DNA from: a virus
Direction: 5' to 3' (one strand)
IMG/VR virus record: IMGVR_UViG_3300032240_002321
Location: 1-30,250 of that record
DNA: 30,250 bases
A model generated the notes under the pieces. It ran no database searches. It was not told the origin of the DNA and saw only the letters and a list, made by a program, of their open reading frames with translations. The translations under genes were made by a program, and so were the position numbers. Numbering within the stretch: position 1 is the stretch's first letter; each line of letters opens with the position of its first letter. This document shows positions 20,941-27,322 of the stretch, in pieces.

Positions 20941-20961
20941 GTCGGACAGATTGTGTCCGAC
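20941..20961. promoter_or_regulatory. Perfect 8-bp inverted repeat upstream of the replication promoter
   Basis: GTCGGACA-GATTG-TGTCCGAC, perfect over 8 bp arms with a 5-base spacer, centred about 36 bases upstream of the -35 at 20915. The position suits an activator or second repressor site. It has no run of T and overlaps only the tail of the terminator at 20965-20998, so it is not itself a terminator. Confidence 0.6.
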
Positions 20962-20964
20962 AAC

Positions 20965-20998
20965 GCAGAAAGCGCCACCAGCGAGGCTGATGGCGCTT
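20965..20998 (-). terminator. Intrinsic terminator after the gene at 21030-21590
   Basis: Minus-strand RNA: AAGCGCCATCAGC (20998-20986), loop CTC, GCTGGTGGCGCTT (20982-20970): 13 bp with a single U-G pair, followed by UUUCUGCGUUGU. Very stable stem, moderate U tract. Located 32 bases after the TAG of the upstream gene. Confidence 0.8.
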
Positions 20999-21029
20999 GC
21001 GTTGACCGCTGCGCAGCAGCGGTGCCAGC

Positions 21030-21590
21030 CTACGCTGCGCGGCGCAGCGTGACCTGCTTCCGGCCTGCGCTGACCACCTCGTACCCGACCTGCATCGCGG
21101 CAGCGTGAAGGACGAAGCCCTCCTGCCAGCCCTGCGACCAGCGCACCCAGCGCACGCCGAGGCCAGCGGCGAGGGCGATTTCCTCGTTCATGTAGACCTC
21201 CTCTGCACCGTTGCACAGCGCGGCAAGGGATGCGACCTTGCCCTTGCTCGGGTTCACGGTCTTGTGCTCGCGCTTCGCACGGGGAGTGGTCGCAGCGGCG
21301 ACCTGCTCGTTCACCAGCGCCATCAGCTCAGCGGCGGTCGCCTCAGCCGCCGCACGGGCTGCATCGGCAGCGGCGCGCTCGTCGGCCACCTGCTGGGTGG
21401 CGGCTGCCACGGTGCGCGGCGTGATGGCTGCGGTGTACCCCGCGTCACGCAGCGCCTGCACCTGCTCGGCGTAGGTGCGCACTGCGGACACGTTCCAGCC
21501 GTCGAACTTCATGGCGCTTGCGAGGCCAGCGTCGGCGGCGTTGGTGATGAGGAAGGACTTGATGGTGGCGAGGGTGGCGTTGGTGAACAT
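21030..21590 (-). CDS. Unknown protein with central coiled coil (186 aa)
   Basis: ATG 21590 behind GGAGAAACCAAA. Residues 1-60 form a compact helical region with repeated threonine and alanine (MFTNATLATIKSFLITNAAD). Residues 62-100 are a long alanine-rich coiled coil (QQVADERAAADAARAAAEAT and on). The C-terminal 70 residues begin with a basic stretch (TTPRAKREHKTVNPSKGKV) and are mixed alpha/beta, ending KQVTLRRAA. It is a single-gene unit with its own class I promoter and strong terminator, which usually marks an abundantly made protein. Function unknown. Confidence 0.75.
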   Translation of the reverse strand: MFTNATLATIKSFLITNAADAGLASAMKFDGWNVSAVRTYAEQVQALRDAGYTAAITPRTVAAATQQVADERAAADAARAAAEATAAELMALVNEQVAAATTPRAKREHKTVNPSKGKVASLAALCNGAEEVYMNEEIALAAGLGVRWVRWSQGWQEGFVLHAAAMQVGYEVVSAGRKQVTLRRAA

Positions 21591-21630
21591 TTTGGTTTCT
21601 CCTGCTGGGGTGGTGGGCGAAGCGCCCTTG

Positions 21631-21695
21631 TTGCTGACACCACCCTAATAACCGGCAGCAGGTTAGCCGCAAGCAGAATACCGAACCTTTTTTCA
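21631..21695 (-). promoter_or_regulatory. Class I promoter-operator for 21030-21590
   Basis: Minus strand: GAAAAAAGGTTCGG upstream element (about 21695-21682), -35 TTGCGG at 21672-21667, 16 bp spacer, -10 TATTAG at 21650-21645, GTCAGCAA at 21638-21631 from the predicted +1. Dyad CTAACCTGCTGCCGGTTAT at 21666-21648. Confidence 0.8.
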
Positions 21696-21716
21696 ATCTT
21701 TCTTTCAGTTACAGGT

Positions 21717-23198
21717 TCACCCAGCGTTTTGCATCACCTCGCGCAGCACCTGCACTGCGTCCGCCCTCGGCACAGGGTGCGGTGCCATCAGCCCCAGCGC
21801 CGCACGGTATGCCTCCTGCCGCGCGCGCCACTGACCCCGGAACGGTGTTCCATCCACCACATCCACCACGATGGGCTGCCCCTTGCCCTCGGCTGTGCGC
21901 ATCACGCGACCGATGCGCTGCACGGCGCGCCCTGCTGCCCTGCCTGTGCTGGCGACCACCACGAAGTCGAGCACAGGCACATCCAGCCCCTCGTCGGCCA
22001 GCTGGGTGGCCACCAGCACCTCCAGCTGCCGAGCGCGTAGCTGGCGAAGCTGCACAGCGCGCTGCCCCTTCGGCGTGCTGCTGGTGGTGGCTGCCGCGCG
22101 CACGCCACGCGCACGCAGGTGCTGCGCCAGCCGCTCGGCCTGTTCCACGCGCGGCACCAGCAGCAGCGTGGTGCGACCCGCGCTCGCCGCTACAGTGGCC
22201 ACCTCCAGCAGAAGCTGATGGCGGTCTGGGCAGTCCACCAGCTGCTGCACAGCGCGCCCGATGACCAGCTGTCCGTTCGCTGTGGTGCACCGCTGGAGGT
22301 CTATTTGCGTGCCGCTGAACACTGGCACGATGATGGGCTGGAGCAGGTAGCCACCAGCCAGCAGTGACTGCGTGGTCACCTCGTACAGCTGCTCGCCCAG
22401 CACCAGCTCCAGCAGGCTGCTCCAGCCATCCCCGCGCTCTGGCGTAGCCGTGACGCCCCAGCGGTTCCGCGCAGGGATGCGCGCCATCAGCTCGCGGAAG
22501 GTGCTGGCAGGTGCGTGGTGGCACTCGTCCAGCACCACTGCACCCGCACTGCGCAGCAGCGGGTCTGCCGCTGCGCCAGCGCGCGCCAGCGTCTGCACCA
22601 TCGCCACGCACAGCTCGGGCTGACCGCTGTAGAGGCCCAGCGGCGCGAAGCGCACCTGCCCACCGCCCACCACGCGCACCCGGTATCCCCAGCCGCGCAG
22701 CAGGCTCACCCACTGTGCGAGCAGGTCATGCGTGTGAACGAGCACCAGCCCCGGCTCTCCGCAGGCAGCCAGCGCGCTGCTGGCGATGACTGTTTTGCCA
22801 GCGCCGCACGGTGCGATGACGTAGCCCTGCACACCGTGCAGCATCGCCCGCACGGCGTCCTGCTGGTACGGGCGCAGCTCCACCGCCAAGTCGGTGAGCG
22901 GCACGCGGGTGACGGCTCGCGCCACCGCTGTGCTGTGCCAGCGTAGCTCCACGCCATGCTGGCGAGCTTGCGCCGCCACGCGCTTCACTGCGCCTCGCGG
23001 CACGTGCATCCACTGGCCACGCTGCTCCCACAGCGCCACCAGCGCGGGCAGGTGGCTTCCCGACATGCCAGCACGCGCCAGCGAATCGCGCTCCGGGTTC
23101 GGCAGCGTCATCATCTCGCGTACAGCCTGCACCAGCTGGGTGGGCAGCTCGGTGGTCAGGAGCGCCAGCGTGGCGTCTACGTGCGCGGTGTGGTTCAT
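21717..23198 (-). CDS. SF2 DNA helicase, UvsW/RadD-like
   Basis: 493 residues from ATG 23198. Helicase motifs in order: Q-like LRPYQQDAV (108-116), Walker A APCGAGKT (129-136), DECHH (224-228), VTATPERGDG, and motif VI VQRIGRVMRT near residue 437. The N-terminal 100 residues precede the core and resemble the small domain of UvsW/RadD-type helicases that remodel recombination and stalled-fork intermediates. The start has no ribosome site; instead the predicted mRNA begins with a 16-bp stem-loop ending 12 bases before the ATG (23211-23280). Alternative GTG 23240 lies in the loop and also lacks a site. Confidence 0.87.
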   Translation of the reverse strand: MNHTAHVDATLALLTTELPTQLVQAVREMMTLPNPERDSLARAGMSGSHLPALVALWEQRGQWMHVPRGAVKRVAAQARQHGVELRWHSTAVARAVTRVPLTDLAVELRPYQQDAVRAMLHGVQGYVIAPCGAGKTVIASSALAACGEPGLVLVHTHDLLAQWVSLLRGWGYRVRVVGGGQVRFAPLGLYSGQPELCVAMVQTLARAGAAADPLLRSAGAVVLDECHHAPASTFRELMARIPARNRWGVTATPERGDGWSSLLELVLGEQLYEVTTQSLLAGGYLLQPIIVPVFSGTQIDLQRCTTANGQLVIGRAVQQLVDCPDRHQLLLEVATVAASAGRTTLLLVPRVEQAERLAQHLRARGVRAAATTSSTPKGQRAVQLRQLRARQLEVLVATQLADEGLDVPVLDFVVVASTGRAAGRAVQRIGRVMRTAEGKGQPIVVDVVDGTPFRGQWRARQEAYRAALGLMAPHPVPRADAVQVLREVMQNAG

Positions 23199-23210
23199 AT
23201 GGGTGAATGA

Positions 23211-23280
23211 GAGACTGGCTGACTGACCGGACAGGAGCACAGTGTCAGCAGCGCAGGAGAACCACCAGCCAGCCAGCCTC
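23211..23280 (-). promoter_or_regulatory. 5'-terminal stem-loop in the helicase leader
   Basis: On the minus strand, arm one (23280-23265, GAGGCTGGCTGGCTGG) pairs with arm two (23226-23211, TCAGTCAGCCAGTCTC) over 16 positions, with three G-U pairs, and a 38-base loop. The predicted +1 is 23281, so the mRNA would begin at the stem. It may protect the 5' end or control access to the ATG at 23198. Confidence 0.6.
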
Positions 23281-23287
23281 TCAACCC

Positions 23288-23316
23288 ATCATAGGCTCTG
23301 GGTGTGCATGACGCAC
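23288..23316 (-). promoter_or_regulatory. Class II promoter for the SF2 helicase
   Basis: Minus strand -35 GTGCGT (23316-23311), 17 bp, -10 TATGAT (23293-23288). The -35 lies in the right arm of the palindrome GGGTGTGC-ATGAC-GCACACCC (23300-23320), which the divergent plus-strand promoter shares. Confidence 0.6.
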
Positions 23317-23332
23317 ACCCTCGCGCTATAAC
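23304..23332 (+). promoter_or_regulatory. Class II-like promoter for the plus-strand primase gene
   Basis: Plus strand -35 GTGCAT (23304-23309), 17 bp, -10 TATAAC (23327-23332). The shared palindrome 23300-23320 (8-bp perfect arms, 5-base spacer) covers both divergent -35 elements, so one protein bound there could control both directions. Confidence 0.55.
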
Positions 23333-23337
23333 GGGGT

Positions 23338-23367
23338 GCCCCTCCAGCGTTAGCGCGCTGTCGGGGC
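23338..23367 (+). promoter_or_regulatory. Stem-loop at the 5' end of the plus-strand primase mRNA
   Basis: GCCCC (23338-23342) pairs with GGGGC (23363-23367), and inside it CAGCG (23345-23349) with CGCTG (23356-23360). It starts at the predicted +1 (about 23339) of the promoter at 23304-23332. No U tract follows, so it is not a terminator. Confidence 0.5.
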
Positions 23368-23386
23368 GAGTCACCACGGAATCAGC

Positions 23387-24853
23387 ATGGCGACGCCTGT
23401 CGCATACCACACTGCCAGCGCGGTGTCGAACCTTGCACTGGCACCCGACCCGCTCGCGCGGGCTTCGGCGGCGATGGAGCGCGCACTGCGTGCTGCCGCC
23501 TCCAGTGTGGGCGCTGTGGGTGTTGGTGTGCGCGCCGCCCTGCACTGCTGGGCTGTCCAGCTACGTGCAGCACAGCGCCTGCCCTGTGGGCGCTGGTACG
23601 TGGAAACCTGCCCCAGCTACCTCGCCACGGTGGACGGCTGCACCCGCTGGGCTGCTGGCCTTGCGTGGCAGCTGGCGCGGCGTGTGGTGGGCTGGTGGGA
23701 AGCGAGCACCGAGCAGGCGCGCGGTCTTGGTGCCCAGCTGCGCCGCATCCGGTGGGGTAGCCGCTACGGTCGGCACCTCGTTCTGGACGGCTGGCAGCTG
23801 GCTGCGCTGCGTGCTGCGTGCGGCGACACCACCTGCCCGGCGCAGGTAGTGCTGGACGGTTCCGAGGTGCTGGCGCGCTTCGGGCGCGGCGCACGCACTG
23901 CCAGCCTGTGCTGTCCGCTGCACCACGACACCACGCCCTCGCTGGTGCTGTGGGCAAACGGTGGCGCGCAGTGCATGGCGTGCCAGCAGGGCGACGGCAC
24001 AGCCCCGCGCTGGGCGTGGGTTGCACGTGGAACGCAGCTGCACCTGCTGCCTGCGAGCCGCACCAGCACTGCATCTGCGCCACACCAGCACAATAAAAGC
24101 CCCCACAGTGCCGCACGGGTGCCCAGCACCCAGCCGAGTGGGCCTGTGGGTGGGTGCGTGGTGAGTGGTGCAGTGCACAGCGGGCACACCAGCGCACTGC
24201 TACGCGCAGCCACCACCCGCACAGGACGCACCATCACGTGGCGCACACCGGGTAGCCGTGCAGCAGGTGGCGTGCTGTGCGCACTGGAGCGCGCCGAGGC
24301 GCACAGCAGCACGCCAGCTGCCGAGCAACGTGCGCAGGACGCGGCGCTGTACGGTGCCGGGCTTCCTGCCCGTGCGGCGCTGCCTGACCGCCTGCTGTCC
24401 GTGAGCACGATGGGGCGCGCAGCAGGCAGCAGCTGGGACGCGCCGCAGGTGCCCCGCTGCCAGCAGTGGGTGCTCGTGGACGTGGACGATGTGCAGCTTC
24501 CCGCGCAGGCGCAGGCTCTTGGCCCTGCACTGGCAGCGGCGGTGCAGGCCGACGCTGAGGCCAGCGGACGCTGCGCTGTCGTGCGCACCAGCCCCACAGG
24601 CGTGCAGGTGTGGGTGGAGCTGCGGCACGCGCGCCACAGCGCAGCGGCGTGGCACCAGCTGCCAGACGTTCGGGCATGGCACGCGGCGCTCGGCGCGCGG
24701 CTGCTGGCAGTGGCACAGGTGCACGGTGCGCAGGGTGGCCACGCCGATGCCAGCGCCTGCGCTGCTGGACGGTTCGGTCGTCGCCCCGGTTGGCGGCTGG
24801 TGGACGGGGTGCCGTACCGCGCGCACCTGCTGCACGTGGTCAGCGATGCGTGA
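23387..24853 (+). CDS. Putative primase: CHC2-like zinc finger plus AEP/RepB-type domain
   Basis: 488 residues. A zinc site in the middle, Cys176, His179, Cys196 and Cys199 (CPLHHDTTPSLVLW...GGAQCMAC), matches the CHC2 primase finger. The C-terminal third carries VLVDVDD (362-368, Asp365/Asp367, the DxD metal pair of archaeo-eukaryotic primases), RTSPTGVQVWVEL (400-412, like the tSPgn-QvW strand of RepB-type primases) and RFGRRPGW (462-469). The usual histidine of motif II is not seen. The N-terminal 150 residues are helical and unknown. It probably primes DNA synthesis. On the plus strand, divergent from the SF2 helicase; it overlaps RecU convergently by 14 bp. Confidence 0.65.
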   Translation: MATPVAYHTASAVSNLALAPDPLARASAAMERALRAAASSVGAVGVGVRAALHCWAVQLRAAQRLPCGRWYVETCPSYLATVDGCTRWAAGLAWQLARRVVGWWEASTEQARGLGAQLRRIRWGSRYGRHLVLDGWQLAALRAACGDTTCPAQVVLDGSEVLARFGRGARTASLCCPLHHDTTPSLVLWANGGAQCMACQQGDGTAPRWAWVARGTQLHLLPASRTSTASAPHQHNKSPHSAARVPSTQPSGPVGGCVVSGAVHSGHTSALLRAATTRTGRTITWRTPGSRAAGGVLCALERAEAHSSTPAAEQRAQDAALYGAGLPARAALPDRLLSVSTMGRAAGSSWDAPQVPRCQQWVLVDVDDVQLPAQAQALGPALAAAVQADAEASGRCAVVRTSPTGVQVWVELRHARHSAAAWHQLPDVRAWHAALGARLLAVAQVHGAQGGHADASACAAGRFGRRPGWRLVDGVPYRAHLLHVVSDA

Positions 24854-25367
24854 GCATCACTGGCAGGTGCCCATCCACACGGTCGAACTGCGTGCCAAGC
24901 TCATGCAGGTGCGGCAGCGACAGGCTGGCGCTGCCACGTGGTAGCTCTCGCCCTGCCTCGGTGGCGTCGTGCCACCGCTCCCACACTGGAGCAAGCTGGC
25001 TCCACGGCAGCACCCACTGCGTGCTGCTGGGCTGGTGGCGCAGCAGCACCACACCCAGCCCGCCCTGCACCTGCCACGCGGACAGGCGGCGGGCTTGGTG
25101 CGGGTGAAGCTTCGACAGCTGCCAGCGGTCAGCGATGCAGTCCTTCGCCTCGGCAGCGATGGCGCAGCCACCTGCGAGCAGGCAGTAGTCTGGTGGCCCC
25201 TCGGTGGCGTACACAGCCACGAACTGGCCACCCGACATCGCGCGTAGAATGCGCATCGGTGGCGGCGTGCGCAGCACTACCGCTCGGCCCTGCGCCTCGT
25301 ATCGGGCATGGTACAGCTCCAGCAGCTGTTCCCAGCCTCGGCCACGGTTGGCGTGGCTGCCCTTCAC
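24840..25367 (-). CDS. recU: RecU-type Holliday junction resolvase
   Basis: 175 residues, GTG start 25367-25365 overlapping the upstream stop (GTGA). The RecU pattern is complete: N-terminal ANRGRGWEQLLELYHARYEA (Glu13), TPPPMRI, GPPDYCLL (Asp60), the catalytic IAAEAKD (Glu73, Lys75), HPHQARRL (Gln91) and GGLGVVLLRH. These proteins cut four-way junctions during recombination and replication. In this phage it would finish intermediates produced by the exonuclease, Sak4-like ATPase and SSB of the main operon, but it is transcribed with a sigma-like factor and an HTH protein. Confidence 0.87.
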   Translation of the reverse strand: MKGSHANRGRGWEQLLELYHARYEAQGRAVVLRTPPPMRILRAMSGGQFVAVYATEGPPDYCLLAGGCAIAAEAKDCIADRWQLSKLHPHQARRLSAWQVQGGLGVVLLRHQPSSTQWVLPWSQLAPVWERWHDATEAGRELPRGSASLSLPHLHELGTQFDRVDGHLPVMLTHR

Positions 25368-25690
25368 TCGGTGCGCTGTCGGCGAAGCTGTGCGAGGTGC
25401 ACGCCATCGGGGCGCACCACCACCTGCCTGCGGCACAGCTCGCACAGCAGGACGATGGCGTTCCACGGTGGCCTGCGCCCATCGGTGCCAGTTTTCCACT
25501 GGCTGCACAGCTGCGGGCGCACGCCCAGCAGGGCAGCGAGGTCTTTCGACCGGGTGCCGGGGTTGCGGCGGTGCCACTCGGTGGCCAGCTCTGCGAACAC
25601 CTCGCACAGCGGCAGCTCGTTGCCAGCCTGTAGCTCGCGCATCAGCTGGGTGGTGTCGTGGGTTGCTTCGTTCGGCTCGGTCGTTGTCAT
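25364..25690 (-). CDS. HTH DNA-binding protein (108 aa)
   Basis: ATG 25690-25688 overlaps the upstream stop (ATGA). After a polar N-terminus (MTTTEPNEATHDTTQLMREL) comes a lambda-repressor/Cro-like helix-turn-helix: SKDLAALLGVRPQLCSQWKT (48-67), followed by GRRPPWNAIVLLCELCRRQ, typical of the last helices of that fold. The C-terminal tail is basic. It is a candidate for the protein that binds the GTAAC...GTTAC dyads, on position only. Lies between the sigma-like gene and recU. Confidence 0.72.
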   Translation of the reverse strand: MTTTEPNEATHDTTQLMRELQAGNELPLCEVFAELATEWHRRNPGTRSKDLAALLGVRPQLCSQWKTGTDGRRPPWNAIVLLCELCRRQVVVRPDGVHLAQLRRQRTE

Positions 25691-26184
25691 GCTGCGTTTC
25701 CTTCGATGCGCGCACGTAGGCGCGCGATGCGGCGGCGCGCGGAGAACGGCGCGCACCCGCACGCCTCGCCCAGCTCGTCGCCAGTGAGTCCCTCTGCGTA
25801 GGCAGTGGCTGCGCGCCACTCGTCTGGGTGCGCAAGCTCCCGCAGCTGCGCCACCAGCAGGGCGCTGTCCGCCACGGGCTGCTGCTGCGGGTGATGGTCG
25901 TCGCCCAGCTCCACCTCGTCGTGTCGCTTGCGCTGGTTGTCCATCATGGCGCTGCGCACCGCGCGCGCCTGCCACCATATCCACGTGCTCGGCGCGCTGC
26001 TGGTGGCGTCGTAGCTGCGCCACCGCTCCACCAGCCGCACCAGCAGGCTGCTGTGCAGGTCGTCGCCGTCCAGCCCCGTGCCGTTGGCCATGCGCCACGC
26101 CGCGCACCGTACCACCTGCGCGTGCTGGAGCACCCAGCCCCACGCTGCTGCGTTTTCGTTGCTTTGATGTGCCTTGCTGTCCAT
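25687..26184 (-). CDS. Sigma-70-family-like factor (ECF type)
   Basis: 165 residues, ATG 26184 behind AAGGAGCGAAA. Residues 20-85 resemble sigma region 2 (GLDGDDLHSSLLVRLVERWR, SYDATSSAPSTWIWWQARAV, MMDNQRKRHDEV), with the acidic DD-L core-binding stretch. The C-terminus (about 118-165: DEWRAATAYAEGLTGDELGE, then CGCAPFSARRRIARLRARIE) resembles region 4 helix-turn-helix. Two-domain size is normal for ECF-like factors. It would direct host RNA polymerase to phage promoters. It is the first gene behind the class I promoter at 26221-26263, so it may be autoregulated. Sequence match is moderate. Confidence 0.62.
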   Translation of the reverse strand: MDSKAHQSNENAAAWGWVLQHAQVVRCAAWRMANGTGLDGDDLHSSLLVRLVERWRSYDATSSAPSTWIWWQARAVRSAMMDNQRKRHDEVELGDDHHPQQQPVADSALLVAQLRELAHPDEWRAATAYAEGLTGDELGEACGCAPFSARRRIARLRARIEGNAA

Positions 26185-26220
26185 TTTCGCTCCTTGGTTG
26201 TGATGCGGCGGTGCCGCTTG

Positions 26221-26263
26221 CTGCTGACTGTTACTGCGTAACCGCCCACCGGGTAGCGCGCAA
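26221..26263 (-). promoter_or_regulatory. Class I promoter-operator for the sigma-like operon
   Basis: Minus strand -35 TTGCGC (26263-26258), 17 bp, -10 TACGCA (26240-26235), GTCAGCAG (26228-26221) from the predicted +1. Dyad GCTACCCGGTGGGCGGTTAC (26257-26238), with an extra GTAAC half-site at 26234-26230. The upstream edge touches the stop codon of the RmlC-like gene. Confidence 0.75.
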
Positions 26264-26264
26264 G

Positions 26265-26912
26265 CTACCCGTCACGGCTGCGCCTCCATTCGTACTCTTT
26301 CCCGAGGCATGGCCCAGCGTGCGCATCCCGCCTCCATTCGTCGGTGCCGTCGTACTCGTGCGACACAGCGTTGAGCACCCACGCCTCACCGTAGCCGGGC
26401 AGCGCCAGCCAGCCGTGCGCCCAGCCGGGTGGCACCACCACCTGTGCGGCGTTTCTCTCCGGGTGCAGCAGCACCTCGTGCACGGGTGGCAGTGCACCAC
26501 CCAGCAGCACAGCCTGCGCGTGCTCTCGCACGTCGTACAGCGCGAGAAGCACAGCACCACGCAGCACCGCGAAGCGGTCAGACTGCTGCGCGTGCAGGTG
26601 CCAGCCCTTCACCACGCCCTCGGCGGTGGTGCTGACATAGACCTGCTCCACTGTTCCGGGCATCGGTGCCCCGTCCTCGGTGTGCGCGCTGCTGTGCCAG
26701 CTTCCACCGTGCCAGCTGCGGCGGTGCAGCTCCACCAGCGCGCCACGCGCATCCACGTGCCACCGAAGCGGGCGCACCTGCACGGGTGCAGCGTGCCCCA
26801 GCCCGGTTCCGCCCAGCGTGCGCGCCTGTGGGTGCGGGTGGCGCTGTGGGCTGGTTGCCCACTGCGTGAAGCCAGCCTGCTGGTAGAGGTGGGCGGTCTG
26901 TTCATCTGTCAT
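26265..26912 (-). CDS. RmlC-like cupin (dTDP-sugar 3,5-epimerase fold)
   Basis: 215 residues, ATG 26912 overlapping the upstream stop. Residues 95-195 match RmlC: TTAEGVVKGWHLHAQQSDRF (95-114, with the active-site His in the HxH of strand 3), VLRGAVLLALYDVRE, HPERNAAQVVVPPGWAHGWL and a C-terminal NAVSHEYDGTDEW holding a candidate Tyr187. RmlC inverts C3 and C5 of dTDP-4-keto-6-deoxyglucose in rhamnose synthesis; relatives act on other nucleotide sugars or only bind. The N-terminal 90 residues are extra. Other rml genes are absent, so it may supply a sugar for the DNA glycosyltransferase or tailor a host precursor. Last gene of the operon 26265-28793. Confidence 0.75.
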   Translation of the reverse strand: MTDEQTAHLYQQAGFTQWATSPQRHPHPQARTLGGTGLGHAAPVQVRPLRWHVDARGALVELHRRSWHGGSWHSSAHTEDGAPMPGTVEQVYVSTTAEGVVKGWHLHAQQSDRFAVLRGAVLLALYDVREHAQAVLLGGALPPVHEVLLHPERNAAQVVVPPGWAHGWLALPGYGEAWVLNAVSHEYDGTDEWRRDAHAGPCLGKEYEWRRSRDG

Positions 26913-27322
26913 GGTGTCTCCAGTGTGGTGATGCGGGGAAGAAGCTCGATGCTGGGTGGGTAGCCGTACACGCGCACCCACAGGTCGCGCAGCGTGCCAT
27001 AGACCGCGCCACTGGCCTGCCCGTCGCGCTGCTCCAGCACGTGCCACAGCGCGGCGTCCACAGCGCCCTGCGCGGTGTGGTGCAGGTAGAGGTGACGCAG
27101 GCGGGCATCCAGCCTGCACCAGCGGCCACCCCACAGGCGCAGGCGCTCCAGCTGCGCTGCTGTCAGCCCGCCCTCGCCCGCCAGCGCCATGCGCGCCTCC
27201 TCGCACAGCGCGCCTGCTGGCTCCCAGCAGACCGACAGCTCGGCAAGGCGGGCGCAGGCCAGCAGCGCCTGTGCGCGCGCCACGCTGGGGTGCGGCACAC
27301 CCGCCGCGCTACGGGAGCGCAT
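26909..27322 (-). CDS. Unknown helical protein (137 aa)
   Basis: ATG 27322-27320 lies 14 bp inside the end of the VWA gene. 137 residues: a helical N-terminal two-thirds (VARAQALLACARLAELSVCW, TAAQLERLRLWGGRWC, RLRHLYLHHTAQGAVDAALW) followed by VYGTLRDLWVRVYGYPPSIE and a short tail. The tryptophan-rich helices suggest a packed bundle. No function recognised. It sits between the VWA and RmlC-like genes. Confidence 0.65.
   Translation of the reverse strand: MRSRSAAGVPHPSVARAQALLACARLAELSVCWEPAGALCEEARMALAGEGGLTAAQLERLRLWGGRWCRLDARLRHLYLHHTAQGAVDAALWHVLEQRDGQASGAVYGTLRDLWVRVYGYPPSIELLPRITTLETP

Noticed and set aside
20941-20998. Palindrome 20941-20961 as part of the terminator
   Set aside because: It lies after the U-rich end of the 20970-20998 hairpin and has no U tract of its own, so it is listed as a separate candidate binding site.
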